A DNA stretch of 64,000 nucleotides, from contig NZ_JABKDE010000004.1 of assembly GCF_013623835.1 (NCBI RefSeq), forward strand, positions 124,001 through 188,000, given 5' to 3'. Both the position numbers and the translations under genes were made by a program. Position 1 is the first letter of the stretch; each line of letters starts with the position of its first letter. This DNA comes from Brevibacterium oceani (lineage in GTDB: Bacteria; Actinomycetota; Actinomycetes; Actinomycetales; Brevibacteriaceae). Of the stretch, positions 1-7,943 are shown piece by piece. The notes under the pieces were generated by a model, which worked only from the letters and a program-made list of their open reading frames with translations, was not told the origin of the DNA and did no database searches.

Positions 1-2
1 CG

Positions 3-350
3 GGGCAGGCGGTGGCCACGGTTGCCGGTGACCTGCCCGCCCGCTGGGTGATCCACACGGTCGGGCCGAATCGGAACGCCGGTGAGGCCGATCCCGAGGT
101 GCTCGAGTCGTGCTTCGAATCGAGCCTCAACCTCGCCGAGGAGGTCGGTGCCACCTCGATCGCGTTCCCCGCCATCGGTGGCGGCGTCTATGGATGGTCG
201 CCCAGGGAGGTCGCCGAGGCGGCTCATTCGGTCATCGTCGAGGGCCGGTCGCGTGGGCGTTGGGAATCGATCGGTGAGATCCAGTTCGTCCTCTTCAGCG
301 AGCAGATGACGAGTGTGTTCTGCCAGGTCTTCGACCACGATCAGTGGTGA
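3..350 (+). CDS. Macro-domain (ADP-ribose-type) hydrolase, 5' end cut off by the window
   Basis: This is the C-terminal part of a macro-domain protein. The reading frame is open to the window edge, so the first residues (GQAVATVAGDLPARWVIHTV) are internal. Two stretches identify the family: the segment ending WVIHTVGPN, and FPAIGGGVYGWSPREVA, the glycine-rich loop that contacts the ADP-ribose diphosphate. Macro domains of this O-acetyl-ADP-ribose deacetylase type are about 170-190 residues, so roughly the first third is missing. The expected role is removal or hydrolysis of ADP-ribose derivatives in the cytoplasm. The exact substrate cannot be read from this fragment, and the upstream context is not visible. 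Confidence 0.85.
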   Translation, partial: GQAVATVAGDLPARWVIHTVGPNRNAGEADPEVLESCFESSLNLAEEVGATSIAFPAIGGGVYGWSPREVAEAAHSVIVEGRSRGRWESIGEIQFVLFSEQMTSVFCQVFDHDQW

Positions 351-362
351 GGGGACGACTGC

Positions 363-617
363 TCACGCCGGTCGGTGGCGAAGACCGGCGACTGCCTTCA
401 CGCTGAGCGCGGCGATCGCGCAGCCGGCCGCGAGGAGCAGCGGGACGCCGGAGATGACGGATTCCACGACGTACTCGGGTCCGGTCTGCAGGATCGGCCC
501 GACGATCTTGACGAGGAGGAAGCCGAGGACTCCGAGGAGGAAGAAGAACGCTGCTGACTTCCCGAGGCGGACCGGCAGACTCTTCAGAGTGCCATTGACG
601 TTGTACCGGCTCATCAC
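363..617 (-). CDS. Small two-helix membrane protein, unknown function
   Basis: An 84-residue protein with two predicted membrane segments, around residues 22-43 (AAFFFLLGVLGFLLVKIVGP) and 56-75 (ISGVPLLLAAGCAIAALSV), joined by a short loop and ending in a basic tail. The start is either GTG at 617 or the adjacent ATG at 614. An AAGG box at 624-627 suits both. It converges on the macro-domain gene with only 12 bases between. I do not recognise the family. The arrangement (basic N-terminus, two helices) suggests a small inner-membrane accessory protein, but nothing in the sequence shows a function. Confidence 0.6.
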   Translation of the reverse strand: MMSRYNVNGTLKSLPVRLGKSAAFFFLLGVLGFLLVKIVGPILQTGPEYVVESVISGVPLLLAAGCAIAALSVKAVAGLRHRPA

Positions 618-794
618 CGATCACCTTCGATCTCGATCATGGTCCAAACCGTTTGGGCTCTGCCTCGACGCTACTCCTCAAAGCAGAGAGGGTCCTGGGA
701 GTCGTAAAGATTCTGGGTGGGAGGAGACGGAGGTTGACTGACAATAAATCGGAATGGCGTGGGGTTGAACGTTGCAGTGCGATCGAGGCCAGCG

Positions 795-837
795 AACTAT
801 GCACATATATACCGATAGGGTATATTCTTGCATAGTT
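795..837. promoter_or_regulatory. Long palindromic operator in front of the abiE operon
   Basis: A 43-bp imperfect palindrome centred on 816. The outer arms AACTATGCA (795-803) and TGCATAGTT (829-837) are perfect inverted repeats. The inner arms ATATACC (807-813) and GGTATAT (819-825) also pair. The element ends one base before the GGAGG ribosome-binding site of the antitoxin gene and contains the TATATT hexamer at 821-826, a plausible -10. AbiEi antitoxins are known to repress their own operons through inverted repeats, so this is the expected autoregulatory site. Binding itself is inferred. Confidence 0.75.
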
Positions 838-849
838 GGAGGTGATGTC

Positions 850-1491
850 ATGGCTGAAGCAATCAGCTTCTTGAGAGCCGTCGCGCGCTCACCTATGCGC
901 ACGATGCGCTATCAGGATGCTCGCGGCCTCGGCTCCAACTCATGGCGGGTGCTCGATGAACTCGTCGACCAGGGCGCACTCAAGCGCTTAGCGCGCGGAA
1001 TTTACACAGCACCTCCCGATGGCCGAGACGCCAGGACCTGGTCGCCGAGTCTGGAGATCGCCGGACTCGCCGTAGCAACGGCGCGTCACGGCAGCCGCAA
1101 TGCCATCCTCATGGGGCTTGGGGCTGCGAGATTCTGGGGTGCGATTCCTCGCTCTGTGGGGGCTACGGTAGTGGCGGTCCCGGTCGCTGGAAGGCGCCCA
1201 TTGGAAGTCGGTACTGGCACAGTGCATTTCGCTTATCGGGAGTTGGAGCGAGTTGAGGCAGTGCTGCAGCGGACCGAGCTCGGTTCTGGACTGATCGCAA
1301 CAAGAGAACAGACCCTCTACGATCTCCTGATGCGTCCGGCACAGGGCGGCGACGCCGAGGCTGCGGTAGAAGGTGCTCGAAACCTGCTCCCGCAGATAGA
1401 TGTCACCGAGTTCAGAGATCTTGTCGCGACCGCTCCGCGAGTGAATGACCGAGTACGGAGTATCTTGGATTCGAGGCGGGGAGCCTCATGA
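850..1491 (+). CDS. abiEi: AbiEi-type antitoxin / autorepressor (type IV toxin-antitoxin)
   Basis: A 213-residue protein that neutralises the AbiEii toxin and probably represses the operon. The N-terminal 60 residues form a winged-helix domain (MAEAISFLRAVARSPMRTMR through LKRLARGIYTAPP). The phrase LARGIYTAP is typical of AbiEi antitoxin domains. The rest is the AbiEi C-terminal domain with a basic surface. I start at ATG 850 because GGAGG lies 7 bases upstream (838-842) and the operator sits just before it. An in-frame start at 772 would place coding sequence across the operator. The toxin follows after 33 bases. Base composition looks less GC-rich than the neighbours, which would fit horizontal transfer, but I have not measured it. 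Confidence 0.85.
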   Translation: MAEAISFLRAVARSPMRTMRYQDARGLGSNSWRVLDELVDQGALKRLARGIYTAPPDGRDARTWSPSLEIAGLAVATARHGSRNAILMGLGAARFWGAIPRSVGATVVAVPVAGRRPLEVGTGTVHFAYRELERVEAVLQRTELGSGLIATREQTLYDLLMRPAQGGDAEAAVEGARNLLPQIDVTEFRDLVATAPRVNDRVRSILDSRRGAS

Positions 1492-1524
1492 ACCCTGTGG
1501 AATACACATCGCAGGAAGGACCTC

Positions 1525-2271
1525 ATGGTCATGCTTGACGAGGACGAGGCAGTCTTCTTCGCGAACAAGTTCGAGGTCGCCGAATCGCAAGTAAGACGTG
1601 ACTATGTCATCTCTCATGCGCTCGGCGCACTCGCGGCATCTGTAGCGGACGACGTTGTCTTCTTCGGAGGTACGGCGTTGACTCGGACGTATCTTCCGGA
1701 TCTGAGGTTGTCCGAAGACATCGATCTGATCGCGAAGGGTCATCGCAGCGCGATGGCGGCTGCCATTCAGCGGGCCATCGTCAAGAACCTGCGTCGAACA
1801 GTGGGCGTCCCCGAGTTCACCCCGGCGCTGGTAGAAACGCGTCATCCAGAACCTTCGGTGATGGCAATCGACGAGACGCGCATCCAGATACAGCTTCTGT
1901 CACAGACTGGATACCCGGCCTGGCCATCGGAGATGCGACGCATCGAACAGCGGTACAGCGATGCTCCTCCAGCTCAGCTCAGAGTCCTCACCCCTCCGGC
2001 TTTCGCTGCTGCGAAGCTCTCGGCCTGGAACGACCGGAGAGCCGCTCGAGATCTCTACGATATGTGGGCAATGGCGACTCACGACATGATCGATGCTGAC
2101 GCTGTCAGATTGTTTTCACGGCATGGCCCATTGACGAGTCCTGAGGCAGTTTCGTTCGACGGTGTTCCCTCCGAGAAGCAATGGGCAAGCGCGCTGGCTC
2201 ACCAATGCCGACCGAAGGTCAGCGCCTCAGAGGCGGCGGCAGTAGTCCAGCAAGCTTGGTCGACGACCTGA
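1525..2271 (+). CDS. abiEii: AbiEii-type nucleotidyltransferase toxin
   Basis: A 248-residue AbiEii/AbiGii toxin of the DNA polymerase beta-like nucleotidyltransferase superfamily. The active-site pattern FFGGTALTRTYLPD followed by LRLSEDIDLI (about residues 46-69) carries the conserved GG and the D-x-D metal ligands. A second signature, AAKLSAWNDRRAARDLYDMW (about residues 156-175), is the K...R..RDLYD motif of the family. Related toxins transfer nucleotides to tRNA or other targets; the target here is unknown. The start ATG 1525 has AGGAAGGA upstream, and the gene is 33 bases behind its antitoxin, so the two are co-transcribed. It may act as abortive-infection phage defence or element stabilisation. 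No integrase or transposase is nearby. Confidence 0.88.
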   Translation: MVMLDEDEAVFFANKFEVAESQVRRDYVISHALGALAASVADDVVFFGGTALTRTYLPDLRLSEDIDLIAKGHRSAMAAAIQRAIVKNLRRTVGVPEFTPALVETRHPEPSVMAIDETRIQIQLLSQTGYPAWPSEMRRIEQRYSDAPPAQLRVLTPPAFAAAKLSAWNDRRAARDLYDMWAMATHDMIDADAVRLFSRHGPLTSPEAVSFDGVPSEKQWASALAHQCRPKVSASEAAAVVQQAWSTT

Positions 2272-2330
2272 CATATTGCCATGAAGTGACGTCGCCGAGT
2301 CAGAGATCCCGGACTTACCGCCGCAACGGC

Positions 2331-3089
2331 TCACACCGCGGTGTAGCCACCGTCGATGAGGTAGTAGGCGCCGGTGACGAAGGAGGCGTCGTCGGAGAGC
2401 AGGAAGCTCACGACCTTGGCGACCTCCTCGGCGGTGCCGAGGCGTCCGAGCGGGTGCTTGGCTTTGAGGCCTTCGAGGGTCTCGGCGTCGAGGCTGTTCT
2501 CCAGCAGGGGCGTCGTGATGTAGCCCGGTCCGACCGCGTTGATGCGCAGACCCTCGGCGCCGTATTCTGCGGCGGCGTTCTTCGTGATGCCGACGACGCC
2601 GTGCTTGGCGGCCGTGTAGGCGCCGTTGTTGATCGCCGCGACCGTTCCGTGGATCGAGGCCATATTGACGATTGCGGAGTCCGTCGCGCCCGCTTTGAGC
2701 ATGGCCGGGATCTGGTGGCGCATCCCATAGAGAACGCCGTTGAGGTTGACGTCGATGACCTTGTCCCACGAGTCGAGGTCGGTCTCTCCTGCAGGAGCCT
2801 TGACGCCGCCTATACCCGCGTTGTTCACCGCATAGTTGAGTCCGCCGTAGGTGTCGACGGCGAACCTGACGACCTTCTCGGAGTCTTCGCGCACGCTCGT
2901 GTCCTGCTGGATCGCCGAGGCGGTTCCGCCGGCTTCGGTGATTTCGCCTGCGACCCGCTGTGCGGCGTCGAGGTTGATGTCGGTGACGACGACCTTCGCG
3001 CCCTTCGCCGCGAGGTCCTTGCTGATGGCTTCACCGAGTCCGGAGCCCCCGCCGGTGACGAGTGCGATCTTGTTCGTGAAGTCTGCCAT
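2331..3089 (-). CDS. Short-chain dehydrogenase/reductase (SDR family)
   Basis: A 252-residue classical SDR. The N-terminal Rossmann motif TGGGSGLG lies near residues 13-20. NNAG and the catalytic Ser-Tyr-Lys set follow (MASIHGT then GAYTAAK). The C-terminal YLIDGGY matches enzymes annotated as glucose 1-dehydrogenase or 3-ketoacyl-ACP reductase-like. An acidic residue after the second strand (VVTDINLD) suggests a preference for NAD(H) over NADP(H). I use ATG 3089 because AGAAGG stands 8 bases upstream; ATG 3095 would leave only two bases. It is a single-gene unit on this strand with no pathway partner, so the substrate is unknown. Confidence 0.85.
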   Translation of the reverse strand: MADFTNKIALVTGGGSGLGEAISKDLAAKGAKVVVTDINLDAAQRVAGEITEAGGTASAIQQDTSVREDSEKVVRFAVDTYGGLNYAVNNAGIGGVKAPAGETDLDSWDKVIDVNLNGVLYGMRHQIPAMLKAGATDSAIVNMASIHGTVAAINNGAYTAAKHGVVGITKNAAAEYGAEGLRINAVGPGYITTPLLENSLDAETLEGLKAKHPLGRLGTAEEVAKVVSFLLSDDASFVTGAYYLIDGGYTAV

Positions 3090-3298
3090 TGCCATTGCCT
3101 TCTTTCGTCTGCTGTGACGGGCCGGGATCATTCGGCCCGTATCCAGTTCAACTGGGGATGCGCAGGTGGCATTCCTCGTGCGTGAGTCTCGTTGCTCACC
3201 CAGGCATTGATCGAGCTCGTAGCCATTGATCGAGCGGGTCGGACGTGATTGACTGTCCGCAGTTGCATTCTGCAATCACTGATGCTCGAGGGGGAGCG

Positions 3299-3862
3299 AT
3301 GGGAACAGTGGCATGGGGTTTCACCTGCTCGATCGACGGGTTCATCGCCGGGCCCGACCACGACATGTCGTGGCTCTCGGCCTCGGAGCCGATGGCGGAG
3401 GGGTTCACCGACGACATGGCCGCAAAGGTCGCCGTCATCATCTCCGGCCGTCGCGGCTACGACGCTGCTGCGGCGCAGGCCGACGAACGGGACGAGCTGA
3501 CGTCGGAAGCGTACGGAGGAGCGTGGTCGGGGACGGAGTTCATCCTCACCCATCGTCCCGAGGAGCTTGCGGGGGATGCCTCGGTGACGGCGCTCAACTG
3601 CCCAATCACCGAGGCGGTCGACCGGGCCCAGGCCATCGCCGGCGATCGCGACATCCAGATCATCAGCGCCGATATCGCCCGGCAGGCGCTCGAGGCCGAC
3701 CTCATCGACGAACTCCAGGTCTACGTCGCCCCGGTCTTCCTCGGCGACGGAACCCGGATCTTCGACGTTCCCGGTGGCAGACGTGTCGACTGGGAGCTCG
3801 TCGAGATCGACGAGGCCAACCGGCGCAGCTTCGGCCGAACCTACCGTCCGAAGCGCCGTTGA
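3299..3862 (+). CDS. Dihydrofolate reductase-family protein (RibD C-terminal-like)
   Basis: A 187-residue protein of the RibD C-terminal/DHFR-like fold, the group often annotated as dihydrofolate reductase family protein. The N-terminus GTVAWGFTCSIDGFIAGPDH is the characteristic first strand plus S-x-D-G-F segment. The middle has a nucleotide-binding segment (IQIISADIARQALEADLIDE), and the end FLGDGTRIFD is also typical. These proteins bind NADPH but are rarely true DHFR; the substrate is unknown. The ATG at 3299 has AGGGGGAG just upstream. It converges on the alarmone synthetase gene with 21 bases between. A 16-base sequence (CTCGCGCCGACTCAGC) is duplicated in tandem there (about 3873-3905). 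Confidence 0.8.
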   Translation: MGTVAWGFTCSIDGFIAGPDHDMSWLSASEPMAEGFTDDMAAKVAVIISGRRGYDAAAAQADERDELTSEAYGGAWSGTEFILTHRPEELAGDASVTALNCPITEAVDRAQAIAGDRDIQIISADIARQALEADLIDELQVYVAPVFLGDGTRIFDVPGGRRVDWELVEIDEANRRSFGRTYRPKRR

Positions 3863-3883
3863 GAGCTCAGCTCTCGCGCCGAC

Positions 3884-4615
3884 TCAGCCCTCGCGCCGAC
3901 TCAGCTCCCACAGGATCCGCAGAGCCTCCTCGTCGAAGTCCTCCCCGGAGTCGACATCGGGATCACCGTTGCGGACCTCGGAGTGGAGTCGTTCCATCTG
4001 CCGGTCGAGCTGATCGGATGCGGCGGCCGCCTCGGTGAGCTCATCGACGAGTCGGTCGGGGACATCTCCGTCGAACTTGTAGTGGATCTTGTGTTCGAGG
4101 CTGGCCCAGAAGTCCATCGCGATCGTGCGGATCTGCACCTCGCAGATGACCGGCACCGGACCGCCGCTGAGGAACACGGGCACCTCGAGGATCGCGTGGA
4201 GGCTGCGGTATCCGTTCGGCTTCGGGTTCGCGATGTAGTCCTTGATCTCCACAACCCGGATATCGTCCTGCGCCGTCAGCAGCTCGAGCACATGATATGT
4301 GTCGGCGACGAAGCTGCAGGTGATGCGGATGCCCGCGATGTCCGTGATCTTCTCTCGGATGGTCTCGATGTCGAGCGGCAGGCCGCGGCGGTAGACCTTC
4401 TCCAGCAGGCTGCGCGGCGACTTCACGCGTGAGGAGATGTGCTCGAGCGGGTTGTAGCTGTGCGTAGACGCGGATTCCTCGCGCAGGATCGAGATCTTCG
4501 TGAGGAGCTCTTCGACGACGAAGCGGTGCTGCATGATCATCTGGGAGAAGTCCTGGCGCAGCGTGCGAAGGCTCTCGACCTGACGCGGCGAAAGCGCCGA
4601 AACCACTGTCTTCAT
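3884..4615 (-). CDS. Small alarmone synthetase (RelA/SpoT-domain GTP pyrophosphokinase)
   Basis: A 243-residue single-domain synthetase of the RelQ/YjbM type that would make (p)ppGpp by moving pyrophosphate from ATP to GTP or GDP. The RelA/SpoT motifs appear in order: RVKSPRSLLEKVYRRG, DIAGIRI, KDYIANPKPNGYRSLH (G-loop for the acceptor nucleotide) and EVQIRTIAMDFWASLEHKI with the catalytic Glu. There is no HD hydrolase, TGS or ACT domain, so it makes but does not degrade the alarmone. The C-terminus is a short acidic helix, as in tetrameric enzymes of this class. I start at ATG 4615 with AGGAAGAG upstream. ATG 4633 is the alternative, 9 bases after a TAGACT -10-like box. Confidence 0.88.
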   Translation of the reverse strand: MKTVVSALSPRQVESLRTLRQDFSQMIMQHRFVVEELLTKISILREESASTHSYNPLEHISSRVKSPRSLLEKVYRRGLPLDIETIREKITDIAGIRITCSFVADTYHVLELLTAQDDIRVVEIKDYIANPKPNGYRSLHAILEVPVFLSGGPVPVICEVQIRTIAMDFWASLEHKIHYKFDGDVPDRLVDELTEAAAASDQLDRQMERLHSEVRNGDPDVDSGEDFDEEALRILWELSRREG

Positions 4616-4703
4616 CTCTCTTCCTGTCTCCATCGTGGGCTCAGTCTATCGAGCCGATGCGATGTCCCGCCCCTGACCTCTGGTCTGGTTCAGTGCCACC
4701 GCG

Positions 4704-4715
4704 TACCGTTGGATC
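4704..4715 (+). promoter_or_regulatory. -10 box of a probably leaderless DUF2277 transcript
   Basis: TACCGT at 4704-4709 stands exactly six bases before the ATG at 4716, and no ribosome-binding site is present. With transcription starting about seven bases after a -10 box, the mRNA would begin at the start codon. The same TAnnnT-N6-start arrangement recurs at several other genes in this window. Confidence 0.6.
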
Positions 4716-4979
4716 ATGTGCAGGAACATCAGGACACTCCATAACTTCGAACCGGAGGCGACCTCGGAAGAGGTCCATGCAGCGGCGTTGCAGTATGTGC
4801 GCAAGATCGCCGGCACGACGAAGCCCTCCCAAGCCAATGCCGAGGCCTTCTACGAGGCGGTCGAGCAGATCGCCCACATCACTGGCCACCTCCTCGATGC
4901 CCTGGTGACGAATGCGCCGCCGAAGAATCGCGAGGTCGAAGCCGCGAAGCGCCGAGCCAGATACGAGGCCCGCGCATGA
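4716..4979 (+). CDS. DUF2277 family protein
   Basis: An 87-residue protein with the invariant DUF2277 N-terminus MCRNIRTLHNFEPEAT, followed by a helical region with KPSQANAEAFYEAV and a C-terminal PPKNREVEAAKRRAR tail. The family is widespread in Actinobacteria and some Proteobacteria and has no established function. The Cys at position 2 and the basic C-terminal helix are conserved features. The stop codon overlaps the start of the DUF1304 gene (ATGA), so the two are translationally coupled. The transcript is probably leaderless. Confidence 0.9.
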   Translation: MCRNIRTLHNFEPEATSEEVHAAALQYVRKIAGTTKPSQANAEAFYEAVEQIAHITGHLLDALVTNAPPKNREVEAAKRRARYEARA

Positions 4980-5362
4980 CCATCATCGGCCTCGTGCTCG
5001 CCGGCCTCGCCGCAGCTCTGCACGTCTTCATCTTCTATATGGAATCCATCGCCTGGACGAGTCCGCGCGCTTGCGCGACCTTCGGCACCACCCCCGACGA
5101 GGCCGAGGCGACGAAGTCCCTGGCCTACAACCAAGGCTTCTACAACCTCTTCCTCGCAGTGGCCGTGATCATCGGAATCCTCTGCGTCTCCGGCGGTGCC
5201 GCCGAGGTCGGCTATACCCTCGTCCTCACCGGAGTCGGATCGATGCTCGCAGCCGCCTTCGTCCTGCTGTTCTCGAACGCCGATCTCGTCGCTTCGGCGA
5301 TCAAACAGGGCATCTTTCCCTTCCTCGCGGTGGTGATGCTCGTCCTGGGACTCTCCATCTGA
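4976..5362 (+). CDS. DUF1304 integral membrane protein
   Basis: A 128-residue protein with four predicted membrane helices: residues about 2-22, 48-68, 75-97 and 106-126. The first cytoplasmic loop reads FYMESIAWTSPRACATFG, and NQGFYNLFLA marks helix 2; both are hallmark motifs of DUF1304 (YqjF/DoxX-like small membrane proteins of unknown role). The start codon overlaps the stop of the DUF2277 gene by four bases. It converges on the IclR regulator gene, and I see no clear terminator in the 31 bases between them. Confidence 0.9.
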   Translation: MTIIGLVLAGLAAALHVFIFYMESIAWTSPRACATFGTTPDEAEATKSLAYNQGFYNLFLAVAVIIGILCVSGGAAEVGYTLVLTGVGSMLAAAFVLLFSNADLVASAIKQGIFPFLAVVMLVLGLSI

Positions 5363-5393
5363 TCGATGAGGTGCACCTGCGGTCGGTGACGGT

Positions 5394-6167
5394 TCAGCCC
5401 GTGGAGACCGTATCCTCGGCCGCCAGGTCCTGAGTGATCCTCGCCGAGGCTGTCCTCAAGGCCCGCATGATCGCGGGCACTCCTTTGCGGTGCTCCGAAT
5501 CGATGACGACGCCGAGCCCGGCGATGGCCAGGCCGCCGGCGTCGAAGACCGGGACCGTGATGCCCGTCGTGCCCTCGTCGATATGACCGGAGAGCTCAGC
5601 GAAATGGTGCGAACGGATCGACGCGAACATCCTGCGCAGCTCTGCGGGATCCGTCGTCGTCTTCTCCGTGATCGCCGCCAACGGCCCGCGCAGATACGCC
5701 TCCCGCACATGCTTCGGTGCATAGGCCAGCAGCACCAACCCACACGAAGAGGCATGCGCCGGCAGGCGCCCGGCCGTCTTCGACCGGTGGATGACAGCGT
5801 TCGGCGCCGACATCCGCTCGATGATGAGCACCTCACGCTCCCGCAGAATGCCCAGCTGGGTGTTCTCACCGACGAACTCGTGCACGGCCATCATGTGCGG
5901 GCGGGCCACCGATGCGAGATCGACGGCATCCGAGGCCCGATTCGACAGCTCCCACATGCCCACGCCGATGCGAATCCGCCCGGTCGGGTCGCGCTGCAGC
6001 AGATCATGGCGCATCATGTCGGTGATCAGCCGGTAGGCCGTCGACTTCGGCAGGTCGGCGCGATCGGCGATCTCCTCGGCGCCCAGGCTCTGATGATCCG
6101 GGTCGAAGGACGCGAGCACGCGGACGAGTCGATCGATCATCGAGTCGCCGGACGGGGAGTTCGCCAT
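5394..6167 (-). CDS. IclR-family regulator of the divergent mandelate/benzoylformate cluster
   Basis: A 257-residue IclR-type regulator. Residues 10-70 form the winged helix-turn-helix (LGAEEIADRADLPKSTAYRL is the recognition region). Residues 85-250 form the effector-binding domain (HASSCGLVLLAYAP, GITVPVFDAGGLAIAGLGVV). It is transcribed away from the benzoylformate decarboxylase operon, so it most likely controls that operon with an aromatic acid effector. The ATG at 6167 has no ribosome-binding site, but TAGACT lies seven bases upstream (6175-6180 on this strand), which fits a leaderless mRNA. The reading frame extends further upstream, but that would run across the intergenic region carrying the operon promoter. 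Confidence 0.88.
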   Translation of the reverse strand: MANSPSGDSMIDRLVRVLASFDPDHQSLGAEEIADRADLPKSTAYRLITDMMRHDLLQRDPTGRIRIGVGMWELSNRASDAVDLASVARPHMMAVHEFVGENTQLGILREREVLIIERMSAPNAVIHRSKTAGRLPAHASSCGLVLLAYAPKHVREAYLRGPLAAITEKTTTDPAELRRMFASIRSHHFAELSGHIDEGTTGITVPVFDAGGLAIAGLGVVIDSEHRKGVPAIMRALRTASARITQDLAAEDTVSTG

Positions 6168-6174
6168 ACCCCGG

Positions 6175-6266
6175 AGTCTAGCGGTTCTCGCCCAAAATTC
6201 TCGATCAATGGGACCACTATGGCTCCCCGTGGTCCGTGTCACTAATGTGGCGAGATATGCACCACA
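6175..6266. promoter_or_regulatory. Divergent control region with two inverted repeats
   Basis: This region separates the IclR gene from the decarboxylase operon. It holds the IclR -10 box TAGACT on the minus strand (6175-6180). It also holds a perfect 7-bp inverted repeat, GGACCAC (6211-6217) and GTGGTCC (6229-6235), and a 5-bp one, TGTGG (6246-6250) and CCACA (6262-6266). Both repeats have 11-bp spacers and share CCAC/GTGG half-sites in opposite order. They are good candidates for operators of the neighbouring IclR protein. Binding is inferred from position only. Confidence 0.5.
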
Positions 6267-6318
6267 GTCCGCAATCGACTGTGCCCGCAGATCCACCATC
6301 ACAAGGAGCATCACGTCG

Positions 6319-7935
6319 ATGACGACAGTCACGGTACGCCAAGCGGTCCACGAACTCATGGCCTTCCACGGGATGACCACGATGTTCGGAAATCCCGGCT
6401 CCAATGAGCTGCCCTTCCTCAAGGATCTGCCCGCTCGCTACATCCTCGGCCTCCACGAAGCCACAGTCGTGGCGATGGCCGACGGCTACTCCCAGATCAC
6501 GAACCGGCCCACCCTGATCAACCTCCATGCCGCGTCCGGCACCGGCAACGGACTCGGGGCCCTGACGAACTCGGCGATCTCGAAGTCGAAGCTCGTCATC
6601 ACCGCCGGCCAGCAGGTCCGTGACATGGTCGGACCCGAGGTCATGCTCGCCAACGTCCAGGCGACGAAACTCGCCGAACCCCTCGTCCACCAAGCGCTCG
6701 AACCGCTGAGCGCAGCCGATGTTCCCCGCGCCTTCTCCCAATCCGTCTTCGCCGCCGAAGACGGTCCCGTCTACCTCTCCGTGCCCTACGACGACTGGGA
6801 CGCCGAGGTGCCCGCCGAGGTCGTCGCCCAACTGAGCCGGACCGTGTCCTCCGCCCGCACCGTCGACCCTGCCGCCATCACCACCCTTGCCGACAAACTG
6901 CGCGACGCGTCCTCACCGGTGCTCGTGCTCGGCCCGGACGTCGACGACGACCGTGCCTGGGACACATGCATCGCGCTGGCCGAGGCCCTCGACCTCCCCG
7001 TCTGGGCCGCGCCCTCGCTGCCGCGCCTGCCGTTTCCCAACCAGCATCCGAACTTCCGCGGAGTCCTGCCCGCCGGCATCGCCCCGATCGGTGAGATCCT
7101 CGGCGCCCACGACCTCGCGCTCGTCATCGGCGCCCCCGTCTTCCGCTACCACCAATGGCAGCCCGGCCAATACCTGCCCGAGACCACTGAACTCATCCAG
7201 ATCGACGACGACTCCGCGGCCGCCGCCCGAGCCCCCCTCGGCGATGCCCTCATCGCCGACCCCGTCGACACGATCCTCGCATTGGCGGAGGCCCTCGACG
7301 TCACCCCGACCACAGCCGCCGACCGAGCCACAACGGCCACGGCGCGGGCCATTCCCGGTCCGGCTACCTCGGCGATCGATGAGGTCCTCCACCCGGAGGA
7401 GGTCTTCGCGAGCCTGCGCGAATCGATGCCACGCGTGACCCGCTTCGTCGTCGAATCGACGTCGACGAACGCCGCCTTCTGGACGCAGATGGACCTCACC
7501 CTGCCCGGCTCTTACTTCTTCCCCGCCTCGGGCGGCCTCGGGTGGGGACTGCCCGCGTCCATGGGTGTCGCCCTGGCCGACCCCGACCGCCCGGTCGTCG
7601 CGATCATCGGCGACGGCTCCGCGCACTACTCGATCTCCGCGCTGCGCACCGCCGTCGAGGAGAACATCGGCGTCATCATCGTCCTGCTGCGCAACGGCAC
7701 CTACGGGGCACTCGACTGGTTCGCGGACATGCTCGGCGTCGACAAAGCACCCGGGCTCGACCTCGGCGAGGTCGACTTCGTGTCCATCGCGCGCGGCTAC
7801 GGTATGACCGCCGAACACGCGGACACTGCCGCTGACCTCGACCGACTGCTCGCCGAGGCGGCCGACCGTGCCAGCCGCGGAGTGCCCACCCTCATCGAAG
7901 TTTCCACCGAGAAGACCCGTCCCGAGAAGAAGTGA
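6319..7935 (+). CDS. mdlC: Benzoylformate decarboxylase (thiamine diphosphate enzyme)
   Basis: A 538-residue ThDP-dependent decarboxylase that converts phenylglyoxylate to benzaldehyde and CO2 in mandelate breakdown. It follows the Pseudomonas putida MdlC closely. FGNPGSNELPF gives Ser28, LHEA holds the ThDP-activating Glu47, and NLHAASGTGN gives His70. APVFRYHQ (His278) corresponds to the second active-site histidine. The ThDP/Mg motif GDGSAHYSISAL...NGTYGAL lies near residue 435. I choose ATG 6319, with AAGGAG 10 bases upstream; earlier in-frame starts would cover the control region. The aldehyde dehydrogenase follows after eight bases. Mandelate racemase and mandelate dehydrogenase genes are not in the window. 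Confidence 0.92.
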   Translation: MTTVTVRQAVHELMAFHGMTTMFGNPGSNELPFLKDLPARYILGLHEATVVAMADGYSQITNRPTLINLHAASGTGNGLGALTNSAISKSKLVITAGQQVRDMVGPEVMLANVQATKLAEPLVHQALEPLSAADVPRAFSQSVFAAEDGPVYLSVPYDDWDAEVPAEVVAQLSRTVSSARTVDPAAITTLADKLRDASSPVLVLGPDVDDDRAWDTCIALAEALDLPVWAAPSLPRLPFPNQHPNFRGVLPAGIAPIGEILGAHDLALVIGAPVFRYHQWQPGQYLPETTELIQIDDDSAAAARAPLGDALIADPVDTILALAEALDVTPTTAADRATTATARAIPGPATSAIDEVLHPEEVFASLRESMPRVTRFVVESTSTNAAFWTQMDLTLPGSYFFPASGGLGWGLPASMGVALADPDRPVVAIIGDGSAHYSISALRTAVEENIGVIIVLLRNGTYGALDWFADMLGVDKAPGLDLGEVDFVSIARGYGMTAEHADTAADLDRLLAEAADRASRGVPTLIEVSTEKTRPEKK

Positions 7936-7943
7936 GGCAGACG

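Noticed and set aside
850-2271. A larger mobile island carrying the AbiE pair
   Set aside because: No integrase, transposase, attachment repeat or tRNA lies next to the pair; only an impression of lower GC hints at transfer.
3873-3905. Tandem CTCGCGCCGACTCAGC units as a possible CRISPR or satellite
   Set aside because: Only two adjacent units with a one-base gap and no spacers; a simple slippage duplication at the end of the alarmone synthetase gene.
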